Below, piece after piece: positions 35,488 to 45,116 of a DNA stretch of 64,000 bases. The notes under the pieces are model-generated. The model searched no databases. It saw only the letters and a program-made list of their open reading frames with translations, and was not told where the DNA came from. A program made the translations under genes and the position numbers. Source of the stretch: Candidatus Kapaibacterium sp. (GTDB lineage: Bacteria > Bacteroidota > Ignavibacteria > Kapaibacteriales > UBA2268); assembly GCA_937927515.1 (NCBI GenBank), contig CALBDO010000005.1, positions 1-64,000 of the forward strand, written 5' to 3'. Numbering within the stretch: position 1 is the first letter of the stretch; every line of letters starts with the position of its first letter.

Positions 35488-37308
35488 TTATCTATTTGTT
35501 ACTTGTAGAATTTTGTAATATTTACTCTTATTTTTTAGTAAGTTTATTGCTTCGGTGATGTAACTGTCATTATGAATTACGATGTTATTGAGTTCTTCAA
35601 AATCGAGTGTTCTTAATTTGATTTCGGTTGCTAATGCTTTAATAATTTCTGTCCGATTTTGGAGAATATAGTCGTCTAATGTTTTCTTAAAATACTTTTT
35701 AATTTTGCTTAGTTCTGCGAGCGCTTTTGAATTTGGTTCTTCCTGAGTGATTTTCAAAGTTAATGAGTCAAGTTCATCCATTATTTGGGATTTGTAGGAT
35801 ATATTTTTTTTCTTTAAATATGATGAAAACATTGATAATAGCTTTATTGTGTCCTTCAGCAAATCGCTTTTCAATGATTGGGTATTTTCTAGATAGGAAA
35901 CGAACAATGTAAACAACATCTTTGAGTTTAGGAAATCCAGAAATGGATTCGGTTTATTTTTTGCAACTATTATGTCTGGTATAATTCCTTTTGATTGTTC
36001 GACTATCCGTCCGTTGCGAGTGCGAAAGATACTATCGGCGGTGTACTGCTTTTTAATCTTTTCTCCAATCAAGTTAGGGAATTTGCTATAGTGGATACTT
36101 CGGCCAGAGGGTAAAAGATAAATCGATGTGGTCATTTTTAAATAAGAATTATGGGGTAAATCGACCAGAGTTTGAATTATCCCTTTTCCAAAGGTTTGTT
36201 CACCGATTATTACTCCGCGGTCGTTATCTTGCGTTGCGCCAGCAACAACCTCGCTTGCGCTCGCACTTGCACGATTTACTAAAATTACCAATGGAATGCT
36301 TGTATCGATTGGAGCTAAAACTGTCTTGTATGGTGGTTCATTCTCTTGGTCTTTTCCTCTTTTAGTAAGAATTGTACTGCCAGATGGCAGAAACATTTCA
36401 CACAATTCAATGGCAGCCTCAAGAATACCACCTGGGTTGTCTCTTAAATCTAAAATTATGCCTAATTTATTTTTCTTTATATTTACAAAATTTGTTAGAT
36501 GCTCTCGCACTTTCTCTGGCATTTCATTTGTGAAATTGAGAATCTTTATATAAAGTATACTACCCTCGTCAAAATCCAAAATTTTTGCAACTGGGACTAC
36601 TGGAATGGAAATACTTCTCAGATAGGTTTTGATGGTAAGTAAGCTATCTATTCCTTCACGTTGGACGATAATCGTAACCTCTTCTGTTTCAAATCCACTG
36701 ATATACTTGCGCAATGAGTCTTGATTTGGGGGAACCTTGGTGTCGTTGACATATAGAATTTTATCGCCAAGTTTTAAGCCTGAAATTTCCTTGGTCAATG
36801 TGTCGACATAATCTACCACAATTAGATTCGAGTCGACAACCTTTGCTATAATACCAAGTCCGACATAATCATCCATGAGAAGTGCGTCGTTAAATTCCTC
36901 CTCATCTAGGTAAAACTTGGTGTATGGGTCGAGCTGGGAGGTAAAACCATCTAATGCGATTTTAATAATTTCCGTGGGACTTAAATCTAGTACATAGGAC
37001 TTTAAAAATTCTCCAAGTACAGCGCTAAAAATATCGTATGCTATTATTAAATTAAAATAGTAAATATCTTTTGGATTTGAGTTTTGTGCTTTAATTAAGG
37101 AGTTTAATAGCTCATATAATTTTTCAACTGAGAAACTATCGTCTTCATCAGTAGAATTTAATTCTGTCCCATTTTGTTTAAAAGAGGTGTCAAGTTTCGT
37201 TATCCGACTTTGATGAAATTCCAAACGTTGTTTTGAGTATAAAGATGTAGTCAGAAAAAGAGAAAATGCAAACGAAATGCAAAGCAAAACAGGGAATGTG
37301 GTTTTCAT
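35488..37308 (-). CDS. S41-family C-terminal processing protease
   Basis: 606 residues. A signal peptide (about 1-25) is followed by an N-terminal helical region with LDPYTKFY, then a PDZ domain (about 145-230). The peptidase core has DLRDNPGGILE, catalytic Ser in NRASASASEVVAGA and catalytic Lys in EQTFGKG. A C-terminal helical extension covers about 460-606. It is periplasmic and probably trims or degrades envelope proteins. It lies ten bases after glyS. Confidence 0.9.
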   Translation of the reverse strand: MKTTFPVLLCISFAFSLFLTTSLYSKQRLEFHQSRITKLDTSFKQNGTELNSTDEDDSFSVEKLYELLNSLIKAQNSNPKDIYYFNLIIAYDIFSAVLGEFLKSYVLDLSPTEIIKIALDGFTSQLDPYTKFYLDEEEFNDALLMDDYVGLGIIAKVVDSNLIVVDYVDTLTKEISGLKLGDKILYVNDTKVPPNQDSLRKYISGFETEEVTIIVQREGIDSLLTIKTYLRSISIPVVPVAKILDFDEGSILYIKILNFTNEMPEKVREHLTNFVNIKKNKLGIILDLRDNPGGILEAAIELCEMFLPSGSTILTKRGKDQENEPPYKTVLAPIDTSIPLVILVNRASASASEVVAGATQDNDRGVIIGEQTFGKGIIQTLVDLPHNSYLKMTTSIYLLPSGRSIHYSKFPNLIGEKIKKQYTADSIFRTRNGRIVEQSKGIIPDIIVAKNKPNPFLDFLNSKMLFTLFVSYLENTQSLKSDLLKDTIKLLSMFSSYLKKKNISYKSQIMDELDSLTLKITQEEPNSKALAELSKIKKYFKKTLDDYILQNRTEIIKALATEIKLRTLDFEELNNIVIHNDSYITEAINLLKNKSKYYKILQVTNR

Positions 37309-37318
37309 TGTATATATT

Positions 37319-38740
37319 TTAAAATTTCAAATTGTCCCTCAAGAATTCCAAGATTTTACTTGCATCTAAGCGGATTTGTTTCATTGTATCACGGTCTCGG
37401 ATTGTAACGGTATTATCCTGAAGGCTTTGTCCGTCGATTGTAATACAGAAAGGGGTTCCAATTTCATCTTGGCGCCTATACCTTCTACCTATAGCACCTG
37501 AATCGTCGTACATTGCCTTGTAATGGCTTTGAACGTCACGATATATATTTTTAGCTAATTCGGGCATTCCATCTTTATTTACTAATGGAAAAACTGCAAC
37601 TTTAATTGGAGCAAGGTTGGGATTGAAACGAAGTACTGTTCGTTTTTCCATTGTTCCTTTTTCCGAGGGAGCTTCGTCCTCATCGTAGGCACTGCATAGG
37701 ATTGCCATAGTAGTTCTTGTCACACCCCCACTTGTTTCAATAACGTACGGGATGTACCTTTCATTTGTGGAAGAGTCGAAGTATTCCAATTTTTTGCCGC
37801 TATATTCTTGATGATTCTTCAAGTCGAAGTCCGTACGGGAGTGAATTCCCTCGATTTCACCCCAACCAAAAGGGAAGAGAAATTCAATATCCACTGCACG
37901 ATTGGCGTAATGAGCCAATTTCTCGTGCACTTTCAACCGGAGCTGGTTCTCTTTGAAACCAATTGATTTGTACCAGTTGATTCTTTCTGTAGTCCAATAA
38001 TCGAACCAGTAGTCTTCTGTGCCTGGTTTGACAAAATATTGCATTTCCATCTGCTCAAATTCGCGCGTCCGGAAAAGGAAGTTCTTTGTGTTAATTTCGT
38101 TACGAAATGCTTTACCAATTTGAGCAATTCCAAAAGGGATTTTTTGTCGTGAAGTTTCTAACACGTTTTTGAAATTAACATAAATTCCTTGGGCTGTTTC
38201 GGGTCGCAAGTAGACTACGCTCGAAGCATCTTCTACAGCGCCAATAAATGTCTTGAACATTAAATTGAAATATCGTACCTCTGTCCATTCTGTTGTACCA
38301 CTGATTGGGTCGGGGATTTTATATTCTATAATTATATTGTAATAGTCTTTTGGAGTATTTGCCTCTAAAAGTTTATGTTCAATTTCGTCGGCAAGTATGT
38401 TCTTTTTCTTGTTTCTCAATTTTTCAATGTGTTCTTCTATGAGATTGTCGGCTCTATACCTTGCCTTGCTAATTTTATTGTCTATCATTGGGTCGGTAAA
38501 TTGTGCAACGTGTCCACTTGCTTCCCAAACTCTTGGATGCATGAGAATTGAAGCGTCCAATCCCTCGATGTCGTCGCGATAGGTCATAGTCTTCCACCAA
38601 AGTTCTTTTAAATTTCGGAGCAACTCTACACCAAGTGGTCCGAAATCCCAACAACCATTCAAACCACCATATATTTCGGAGGATTGAAAAATAAATCCAC
38701 GTCTTTTTGCAAGAGAAATAAGGGTTTCGAGTTTGACCAT
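37319..38740 (-). CDS. glyS: Glycyl-tRNA synthetase (dimeric, single-chain)
   Basis: 473 residues, class II aminoacyl-tRNA synthetase of the alpha2 type. SLAKRRGFIFQSSEIYGG opens it, followed by GCWDFGPLGVELLRNLK, RPETAQGIYVNF, GKAFRNEI (motif 2), FGWGEIEGIHSRTDFDL and the C-terminal anticodon-binding domain (APIKVAVFPLVNKDGM). The motif-3 region reads VIETSGGVTRTTMAIL. No separate GlyQ subunit is expected. First gene of the chain down to the MBL hydrolase. Confidence 0.95.
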   Translation of the reverse strand: MVKLETLISLAKRRGFIFQSSEIYGGLNGCWDFGPLGVELLRNLKELWWKTMTYRDDIEGLDASILMHPRVWEASGHVAQFTDPMIDNKISKARYRADNLIEEHIEKLRNKKKNILADEIEHKLLEANTPKDYYNIIIEYKIPDPISGTTEWTEVRYFNLMFKTFIGAVEDASSVVYLRPETAQGIYVNFKNVLETSRQKIPFGIAQIGKAFRNEINTKNFLFRTREFEQMEMQYFVKPGTEDYWFDYWTTERINWYKSIGFKENQLRLKVHEKLAHYANRAVDIEFLFPFGWGEIEGIHSRTDFDLKNHQEYSGKKLEYFDSSTNERYIPYVIETSGGVTRTTMAILCSAYDEDEAPSEKGTMEKRTVLRFNPNLAPIKVAVFPLVNKDGMPELAKNIYRDVQSHYKAMYDDSGAIGRRYRRQDEIGTPFCITIDGQSLQDNTVTIRDRDTMKQIRLDASKILEFLRDNLKF

Positions 38741-38915
38741 AAGTTGTATTTAAAAAAACACAAAATTATAAAAAATGCACGAATTATTTTTGAGGAAGTG
38801 ATTTAATTACAGAACTTAAATGATATCCAGTTTAAATTTACATTATCTAAACTTTTGATTATTTAAATATTTTGTTTTTTTTATTATATTACACTTTTTA
38901 AATCCAAACGTTGAA

Positions 38916-39665
38916 ATGAAAGCCGGGCTTTTGGGGTTTGGCAAAACAGGGAAGGCTGTTGCAAGCGTATTACTTCAAGATAAAAACATCTGTTTAGAGT
39001 GGGTTCTTCGAAAATCTCACAAGTTGGAACATCGCTCGGTGCCAGAGTATCTTGGAATTGAATCCGACGAGCCAGGGCTTATTTACTCAATAGCTGACAT
39101 TTCAATTTCCACTTTGCTCGATATTCAACCAGTGGATATTGTTATCGACTTTGCATCTTCCGAGGCTATTTACAACTACGGGGAGGAATGTGCCAAAAGG
39201 AAAGTAAAGATTTTATCAGCCATTTCACATTATCCCGATGAAACGATACAATTTTTAAAAGAATTGTCCAAATCGACTGTTGTCTTTTGGGCTCCAAATA
39301 TAACCTTGGGAATTAATTATTTAATTATCGCCGCAAAATATTTAAAAAAAATTGCTCCGAACATTGATATAGTTATTGTTGAAGAACACTTCAAAGGCAA
39401 GAAAGAAGTTTCTGGAACAGCCAAAGTAATTGCTCGCGAGCTTGATATTGATGAGCAAGAGATTAAATCAATTCGTGCTGGTGGCATTATTGGCCGTCAC
39501 GAAATAATCTGTGGTTTCCCATATCAGACCGTTAGGCTGGTACACGAATCTGTTTCAAGGGAGGCGTTCGGTAATGGGGCTATTTTTGTAGCCTTGAACT
39601 TAGCGAATAAAGAACCTGGTTTCTATCAATTTCAAGAAATATTATTGCCATACTTCTCTTGGTAA
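38916..39665 (+). CDS. dapB: 4-hydroxy-tetrahydrodipicolinate reductase, divergent
   Basis: 249 residues. Diaminopimelate/lysine pathway enzyme. The N-terminal nucleotide-binding loop GLLGFGKTGKAVA, VIDFASSEA and WAPNITLGINYL are family-like. The active-site motif, EHHxxKxDAPSGTA in E. coli-type enzymes, reads EEHFKGKKEVSGTAK at 156-170. The first His is Glu and the Pro before Ser is Val. Plant-type DapB also lacks the His pair as I recall, so this may belong to that branch. Isolated gene; a 175-base AT-rich gap separates it from glyS. Confidence 0.8.
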   Translation: MKAGLLGFGKTGKAVASVLLQDKNICLEWVLRKSHKLEHRSVPEYLGIESDEPGLIYSIADISISTLLDIQPVDIVIDFASSEAIYNYGEECAKRKVKILSAISHYPDETIQFLKELSKSTVVFWAPNITLGINYLIIAAKYLKKIAPNIDIVIVEEHFKGKKEVSGTAKVIARELDIDEQEIKSIRAGGIIGRHEIICGFPYQTVRLVHESVSREAFGNGAIFVALNLANKEPGFYQFQEILLPYFSW

Positions 39666-39704
39666 CATTTGATTGGATTAATTGTTAGAAATTTTTTCAA
39701 TTTA

Positions 39705-42700
39705 TTACTTGACTTTTAGGATTTTCCCAAAGATAGGTTCGGAGTATATTTCGCCGACAACATTAATTCTAAAAAGATAAACCCCTTGTGGAATTGAGCG
39801 ACCATCATTGTCAAGTCCATCCCAAAAAATATAATCCTCGTTCATAGAAATTGGTTTCGAAATTGTCCGAATTTTGTTCCCAATAAAATCGAAAATTTCA
39901 ACATAAGCGGTAGCACCCCTTTGGGGGGAGATGTAGTTAATGAAAAATGAAGCTTCCTCCGTAATAGGATTTGGTACAACTGAATAACTTTGTATCTTTG
40001 CTTTGCGTGCAACGTAAACAGGTACATCTAATGTATCTCGATTCCCACTTGGGTCAATTGTGTACACAGTAAAATGATTCAATCCGTACTCAAGTTCGTC
40101 GGATTCTAACTCGTAAGAGCATTTCAATGGGACGTTGCGTCCATAAGAAATGAAACGAGAATTCTTCCCGAGTTCATTTTTCGTGATGTTAATAAGCAAA
40201 GTTGTGCTGGATGTATCAAAGGGGAGACGAGAATTATCGTATATCTCAATGAATATGGACGGCTTTTTAGACACGTATTCTCCGCCTCTAATTTTTATAC
40301 CATCTAAATACAGAAATATCGATGGTTTTGTTGTATCCTCTCTTAATGAAACATTTAAGTAATCCAAATTATTGAATGAATAAAGCTCTGCAAGATTTTG
40401 CTTAGCTACAAAATTAAATGTAGTTTGTTTATCGAGTTTATCTGAAATAATTATCCCTTTGAAACATGCTGAATCATTCGGTAATAAATTTAATTTATGG
40501 AATTTATCGTAGGTATTCTCTTGCGATACTGTTCTTTGAATTAAAAGCAGACTTGCAGTGTCTATACTAACTTTTGTCGATAGATTAAATATCTTTGTAG
40601 AAAAGCTGAGTTCCTCGCCGCGAAGAGTGTCGATTTGCTTTGCCTGTGGTTTCTCGAGCAAAATGGCAATTTCCGGGGAAGGGACATATTCACAGCTCAC
40701 GTTTCCGTAGCTAAAATCCTGGCTTTCCTCGGGATTTGAAATTTCTGTTTCAAAAATTATATATGGATAGCTTTTATACTTTGAAGATGTGATATCGAAG
40801 ATACTTCCATCGAGATTTTCAGAAATAATTTCTTTTTGATATTCGAACGGCGCGGTTAATCCGTAAATGCTTGTTTGGGTTTTTATTGTAGTGTCTTTAT
40901 GATTAACGCTGAATTTCAAAGTTTTCCAATTTTTTGCAGGGCCAAGTATAGGCGATTTAATTTTTGCAGTTCTTGGTATTTGATAAATAAAGCTTGAAGA
41001 TTCGACTGTGTCGCCGTCAAAGTCGAACCCTTCATCAATCAATATCTTTTTGCCTTGAAAAACTCTTCCCACCATAAAAAATGAGTTACCAAATCTATTT
41101 AAATCCGAGCCCAATGAATCGGCAAACTTACAGCCCCATTCTCGAAATGCTTGACGAAGAGTATCCAAAGAGCCTGGACTTTTTGGATTATACAACTGAT
41201 GAGCTATTGGGACACGGAGGGCAGAATTATTCAATACTAAAAAGATATAATCCTTTTCGGGGACAGAGTCGCGAAGGAATCTCACAAGATGAATACTACT
41301 TGAATCTTTTTCTGGGGGGTCGGTGCCCCAGGTCTCGAATATTTTATATTTAATTAACGAAAAGTCCTTGTGTGATATCAAAACTACATGAAACCCGACG
41401 ATATCTAAGTCGGGTGCCATTGTAACATAGACCTTATTATTAACGGTAATTTCTTTGCCACGGTCATCTATTCTTTTGCCGACGCAAGACATTATCTTGT
41501 AAGGTATTTTTATCGTATCGAATTTGAATGCATTTTCGATTGTGTCGTAAAGCAAATTTGTGGTTTTGAATTTAGAATAACTGAAGTCATCGTTAGATTG
41601 AAAGGAGAGTAGGACCGTGGTATCCGTAGAGCTTCTCATAGTATGGAATGGAATTAAAAGCTGTTGTGCGAGAATCGTTGTATCTTTGCTTGTTTTTTGG
41701 GCAGACAGCCAAAAGCTGCCAACGGATAAGGAAATTTTGGGTCTCCAGTCAATCTTCACCGGATGTAATTCAATTTCATCCTTATGGGAGCTGTAGAGCA
41801 AATAGTTTTCCTGTACTCTTTTTTGGTAAATTTTGAAAGAAACTGAGTCTCGCTCGGGCACAAAGTTTGGGTCGACAAATCTAAAAAGTGGGTTAGTAGC
41901 TGGGACATTCCAATGACTCAATGGTTCCACTGGTAGAAGCGAGCTTGCATAAACCTCAATGTTATAGCTCAAAATGTTGTTATTGTAGTTAAATTCTTCT
42001 ATTTTCTTCTCTGGATTAATCCATATTTTGAAATTATGTGTGCCGACCCTCTTTTGTATCGGAATTTGAAAATGGAAATCGACAGGAAAACAAAGCTCGG
42101 ATATGTATTTTTTCAAGGTATCGCTTTTACCAGAATAAGTATGAATCAGCCAAAGAGAGTAATTACCAGAGGTGGAGAACCCTGCATTTCCAATCACGCC
42201 TTTGACAATAAAAATTGAATCTGATTGAGTAAAGTCTGATTTACCACTTTCATTGACGATGTCGACATAGTTGTTGATGAAATAAAAGTCGGGTTTGCGT
42301 GGTATCTTCATTCTCAACAATGGGTCGCCAAGAAAAACATAATTGTATGTGGTTAGAATAGTGTAATAATCCACATAGCTTTTAATCATTTTTTCCTTAG
42401 CGATATCCAATAGTGCAACCAAATAATCAGTTTTCACATTGCTATCGGCAATGGTTGTTAGTAAATGGGAGGCAAGTATTAGGGAGTATAGGCGTATACT
42501 CACTTCAACAGAGCCAATGGTGGCAACAAATCCTTTGTCTGGAAAGAGTGTGTATTCTTCGTTTCTGCAAATTAAAGTAGGTTCAGCAAAGTTTGCTGTA
42601 TTGCAGGAAAAAGAGGAGAAAAAACCATATTTACCTTTGTTGTTCAACGTTTGTACTTTCCATCCATCTGTATCAAAGACTTTTGCAGAGCCGTGACCAG

Positions 42701-44978
42701 CAAATAACATAAATGTCACACCTTCGTTTATTGCAGCTCGAATAAAACTGGCATCTGCCTCGCTTCCGACAATTTCGTCGCTTTTTCTAATAACCTTCGA
42801 GCGAACGCAAATGGGACTCAAGCCTAAAATGTAATCAGCAAAATCACCTTTTAATCTATCGTAAAAATATTCTCTTTCCAGGTAGTTCTCTCCCCCGCTT
42901 AGAAACAAAAAGTTTTTCATCCAAGGGGCTGTTTGTGCTGCATCGTATTCCTTTATTTTCTCGAGGTAGTCGTAACCTTCTTGGATTGTTTTAATAGGGA
43001 TTCTACCAACATGAATATCGGGGACAAAATCATTCCCTTCTAAATATGAATACCACGCATCTATTGGTGGCCACCCAAAGGTAGGCACGAAATCCTTATA
43101 AATACTTCCTTCGAGAACATTCCTTGTATCAAAGTTTGCATCTCCCAAAAGGACAAGGTAACTTGGTCTGGGCTTTTGCCATTTGTTATATGCCCAGGCG
43201 AGAAATCTTTTAATCGCCCAAGGGGATTTCTTTCCGTAATTAAACTCTTTGTATATATTCTCCGTGAGTGCCAAAATGAAAGACTTCTCGGGGTTAGTTG
43301 ATTTTCGGTAATCAATATACTTGGCTGCGACATCTTCAAAAATTTTGGGGCAAACAACAATAACATCAGCTTGTTGCAATGTATCGTAAAGATTTGATGC
43401 AATAACTTGTTTGACCTTTGCTTGCTCCAATGCATAAGCGTCGCTAATGTAGAAATGATGTATATTTTCAATTTGTGGTAAATTCAAGATTGTTGTGAAT
43501 CTATTGGAATAATTTGCGGGGAATTGACCAAAAAGGGAGAATCTTGCTGTATTGTTAATCTTTTCAAATTTTTCATCAGAACCAATCTTTCGAGCAAATA
43601 TCCATTGATAATTATCTTTCGTGCGTTGAACACTTGTACTACCCTCACTTTCAAAGAAGTTCACCACATCGTTATTTATTCTGTTACCATTGAAAACTAC
43701 AATGTAAATTGAGTTTTTGGATAGATTTCTAATCTCTGCAATAATTTTGTTATTATCCCCTAAATAATAAAAGTACTTCATAGAGCGGGTAGCACTGTCG
43801 TAAGTAACAAGATGGAGCCCCTTTTGATTGGAAGTTTGTATGCTATCGTTTAAAGATATTCTCAGTTCATTATCTAGTAGCTTTGCCCAAAAAGCGATAC
43901 TTGGAAAGGAATTTAAAATTGAAAGTCTTTTGCTTGTGGTGTCGATTAGATAGGTTAAAGGATTTCGAAGATTTGAAATTTCAACTGAGGTATGTGAACT
44001 TTCTTGGTTAAAGTAGCAAGAGATAAAACCATCTTTTGCAAATGGGATATCCTTGCCAAAATACTCAAAATATTGAAAGCCAACTACATCTGGTAACGCA
44101 AGGATTCCAGGGGATTTAAAAGAACCTTTGTTTTCAATTTCCAAAAAATTAGTACCCAAATAGAGATTTTCAGTGGGGTATTTGAATTCTGCCAGCATAT
44201 TTTTGCCAGGTTCAAAAATTCGATTGAAGGCTATTTCATTGTTAATTGAAATAGAAATGTTGTGTCGAGTTGAGTTGGAGTCGAATTTTGCACTAAGAAA
44301 GAAAAAACGAAATGTTGCCGAGTCGGTATATGTAGAGGGATAGAGGTTTATTCCAAGTTTGAAGTTTTCTTGTTTAATCCATTGGTCGCTTGGTGAGAGA
44401 AGCTCCCAGACCCACCCTTCGCCACCAACAGTTTGCGAGGATGTTTCTGGCTGGCCAATTGAATATTTATGATGTTCCTCGAAATGATATCGCACATTTA
44501 TGTAGTCAGTACGTTTCCTCGGGGTTGATGTGTTGTCGAAATTTGAAAATCTTAATCCTTCATTAGTCTCATCGAAATATAAATAAAAGACTTCATAGGA
44601 TGAAAAAGGGTCGAACCAGGTTGTATCGCCAGCGGGTCTACTACCTAAGAAAATCAAAGTATCACCCGAGTCAAAAAATTCATTTGCAGAGCCGATATAT
44701 ATGGGTATTTCTCTCGATTTGTGAATTAAATGCAAATATCTATGCGGCTTGCCATTGAAATAGCTTTCAACCGAAAAAATGCTATCAGATTCAACGTAAT
44801 AAATCTTATCCTTGTTTGTAATGAGCTTAACATAAATTTTTTGGGGGTCGTACCATTTGAAGTCATAAGGTATCTGATAGGATTCTATTAACTTTTCCAG
44901 CTCTTCCTTTGGTGTCTGGGAAAGTATGGTGAGCAATGAGGTTGTAAAAAAAAATATTTGCAATAATAGTTTGTTCAT
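39705..44978 (-). CDS. Gingipain-like (peptidase C25) secreted giant protein, PorU-like
   Basis: 1757 residues with a signal peptide (about 1-20). After about 480 residues of beta-rich region comes a C25 caspase-like domain (about 530-870). The His is H762 in FMLFAGHGSAK and the Cys is C792 in FFSSFSCNTANF, in the His-then-Cys order of gingipains. Beta-sandwich modules follow for about 800 residues. The last 80 residues (SYSVVPNPITEEASF to the end) are a T9SS type A or FlgD-like Ig sorting module. PorU of T9SS is a C25 protein of about 1150 residues, so this larger protein may be a PorU-like sortase or a secreted protease. No other T9SS gene is nearby. Confidence 0.75.
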   Translation of the reverse strand: MNKLLLQIFFFTTSLLTILSQTPKEELEKLIESYQIPYDFKWYDPQKIYVKLITNKDKIYYVESDSIFSVESYFNGKPHRYLHLIHKSREIPIYIGSANEFFDSGDTLIFLGSRPAGDTTWFDPFSSYEVFYLYFDETNEGLRFSNFDNTSTPRKRTDYINVRYHFEEHHKYSIGQPETSSQTVGGEGWVWELLSPSDQWIKQENFKLGINLYPSTYTDSATFRFFFLSAKFDSNSTRHNISISINNEIAFNRIFEPGKNMLAEFKYPTENLYLGTNFLEIENKGSFKSPGILALPDVVGFQYFEYFGKDIPFAKDGFISCYFNQESSHTSVEISNLRNPLTYLIDTTSKRLSILNSFPSIAFWAKLLDNELRISLNDSIQTSNQKGLHLVTYDSATRSMKYFYYLGDNNKIIAEIRNLSKNSIYIVVFNGNRINNDVVNFFESEGSTSVQRTKDNYQWIFARKIGSDEKFEKINNTARFSLFGQFPANYSNRFTTILNLPQIENIHHFYISDAYALEQAKVKQVIASNLYDTLQQADVIVVCPKIFEDVAAKYIDYRKSTNPEKSFILALTENIYKEFNYGKKSPWAIKRFLAWAYNKWQKPRPSYLVLLGDANFDTRNVLEGSIYKDFVPTFGWPPIDAWYSYLEGNDFVPDIHVGRIPIKTIQEGYDYLEKIKEYDAAQTAPWMKNFLFLSGGENYLEREYFYDRLKGDFADYILGLSPICVRSKVIRKSDEIVGSEADASFIRAAINEGVTFMLFAGHGSAKVFDTDGWKVQTLNNKGKYGFFSSFSCNTANFAEPTLICRNEEYTLFPDKGFVATIGSVEVSIRLYSLILASHLLTTIADSNVKTDYLVALLDIAKEKMIKSYVDYYTILTTYNYVFLGDPLLRMKIPRKPDFYFINNYVDIVNESGKSDFTQSDSIFIVKGVIGNAGFSTSGNYSLWLIHTYSGKSDTLKKYISELCFPVDFHFQIPIQKRVGTHNFKIWINPEKKIEEFNYNNNILSYNIEVYASSLLPVEPLSHWNVPATNPLFRFVDPNFVPERDSVSFKIYQKRVQENYLLYSSHKDEIELHPVKIDWRPKISLSVGSFWLSAQKTSKDTTILAQQLLIPFHTMRSSTDTTVLLSFQSNDDFSYSKFKTTNLLYDTIENAFKFDTIKIPYKIMSCVGKRIDDRGKEITVNNKVYVTMAPDLDIVGFHVVLISHKDFSLIKYKIFETWGTDPPEKDSSSIHLVRFLRDSVPEKDYIFLVLNNSALRVPIAHQLYNPKSPGSLDTLRQAFREWGCKFADSLGSDLNRFGNSFFMVGRVFQGKKILIDEGFDFDGDTVESSSFIYQIPRTAKIKSPILGPAKNWKTLKFSVNHKDTTIKTQTSIYGLTAPFEYQKEIISENLDGSIFDITSSKYKSYPYIIFETEISNPEESQDFSYGNVSCEYVPSPEIAILLEKPQAKQIDTLRGEELSFSTKIFNLSTKVSIDTASLLLIQRTVSQENTYDKFHKLNLLPNDSACFKGIIISDKLDKQTTFNFVAKQNLAELYSFNNLDYLNVSLREDTTKPSIFLYLDGIKIRGGEYVSKKPSIFIEIYDNSRLPFDTSSTTLLINITKNELGKNSRFISYGRNVPLKCSYELESDELEYGLNHFTVYTIDPSGNRDTLDVPVYVARKAKIQSYSVVPNPITEEASFFINYISPQRGATAYVEIFDFIGNKIRTISKPISMNEDYIFWDGLDNDGRSIPQGVYLFRINVVGEIYSEPIFGKILKVK

Positions 44979-45116
44979 CTATGACAAATTAAATTTTCAA
45001 ATCAAATTATATAGACACACTCAAAGGGATAATTATTTTATAGATACACCGTTGGATGTACATTGCAAAATTTTGATTAGTCATCTTCGTTTCAATCAAT
45101 TTAACCAAATCGTTTT

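Noticed and set aside
39842-44700. Several plus- and minus-strand ORFs of 60-140 codons inside the C25 gene
   Set aside because: All are shadows of the 1757-codon frame; none has a motif or ribosome-binding site.
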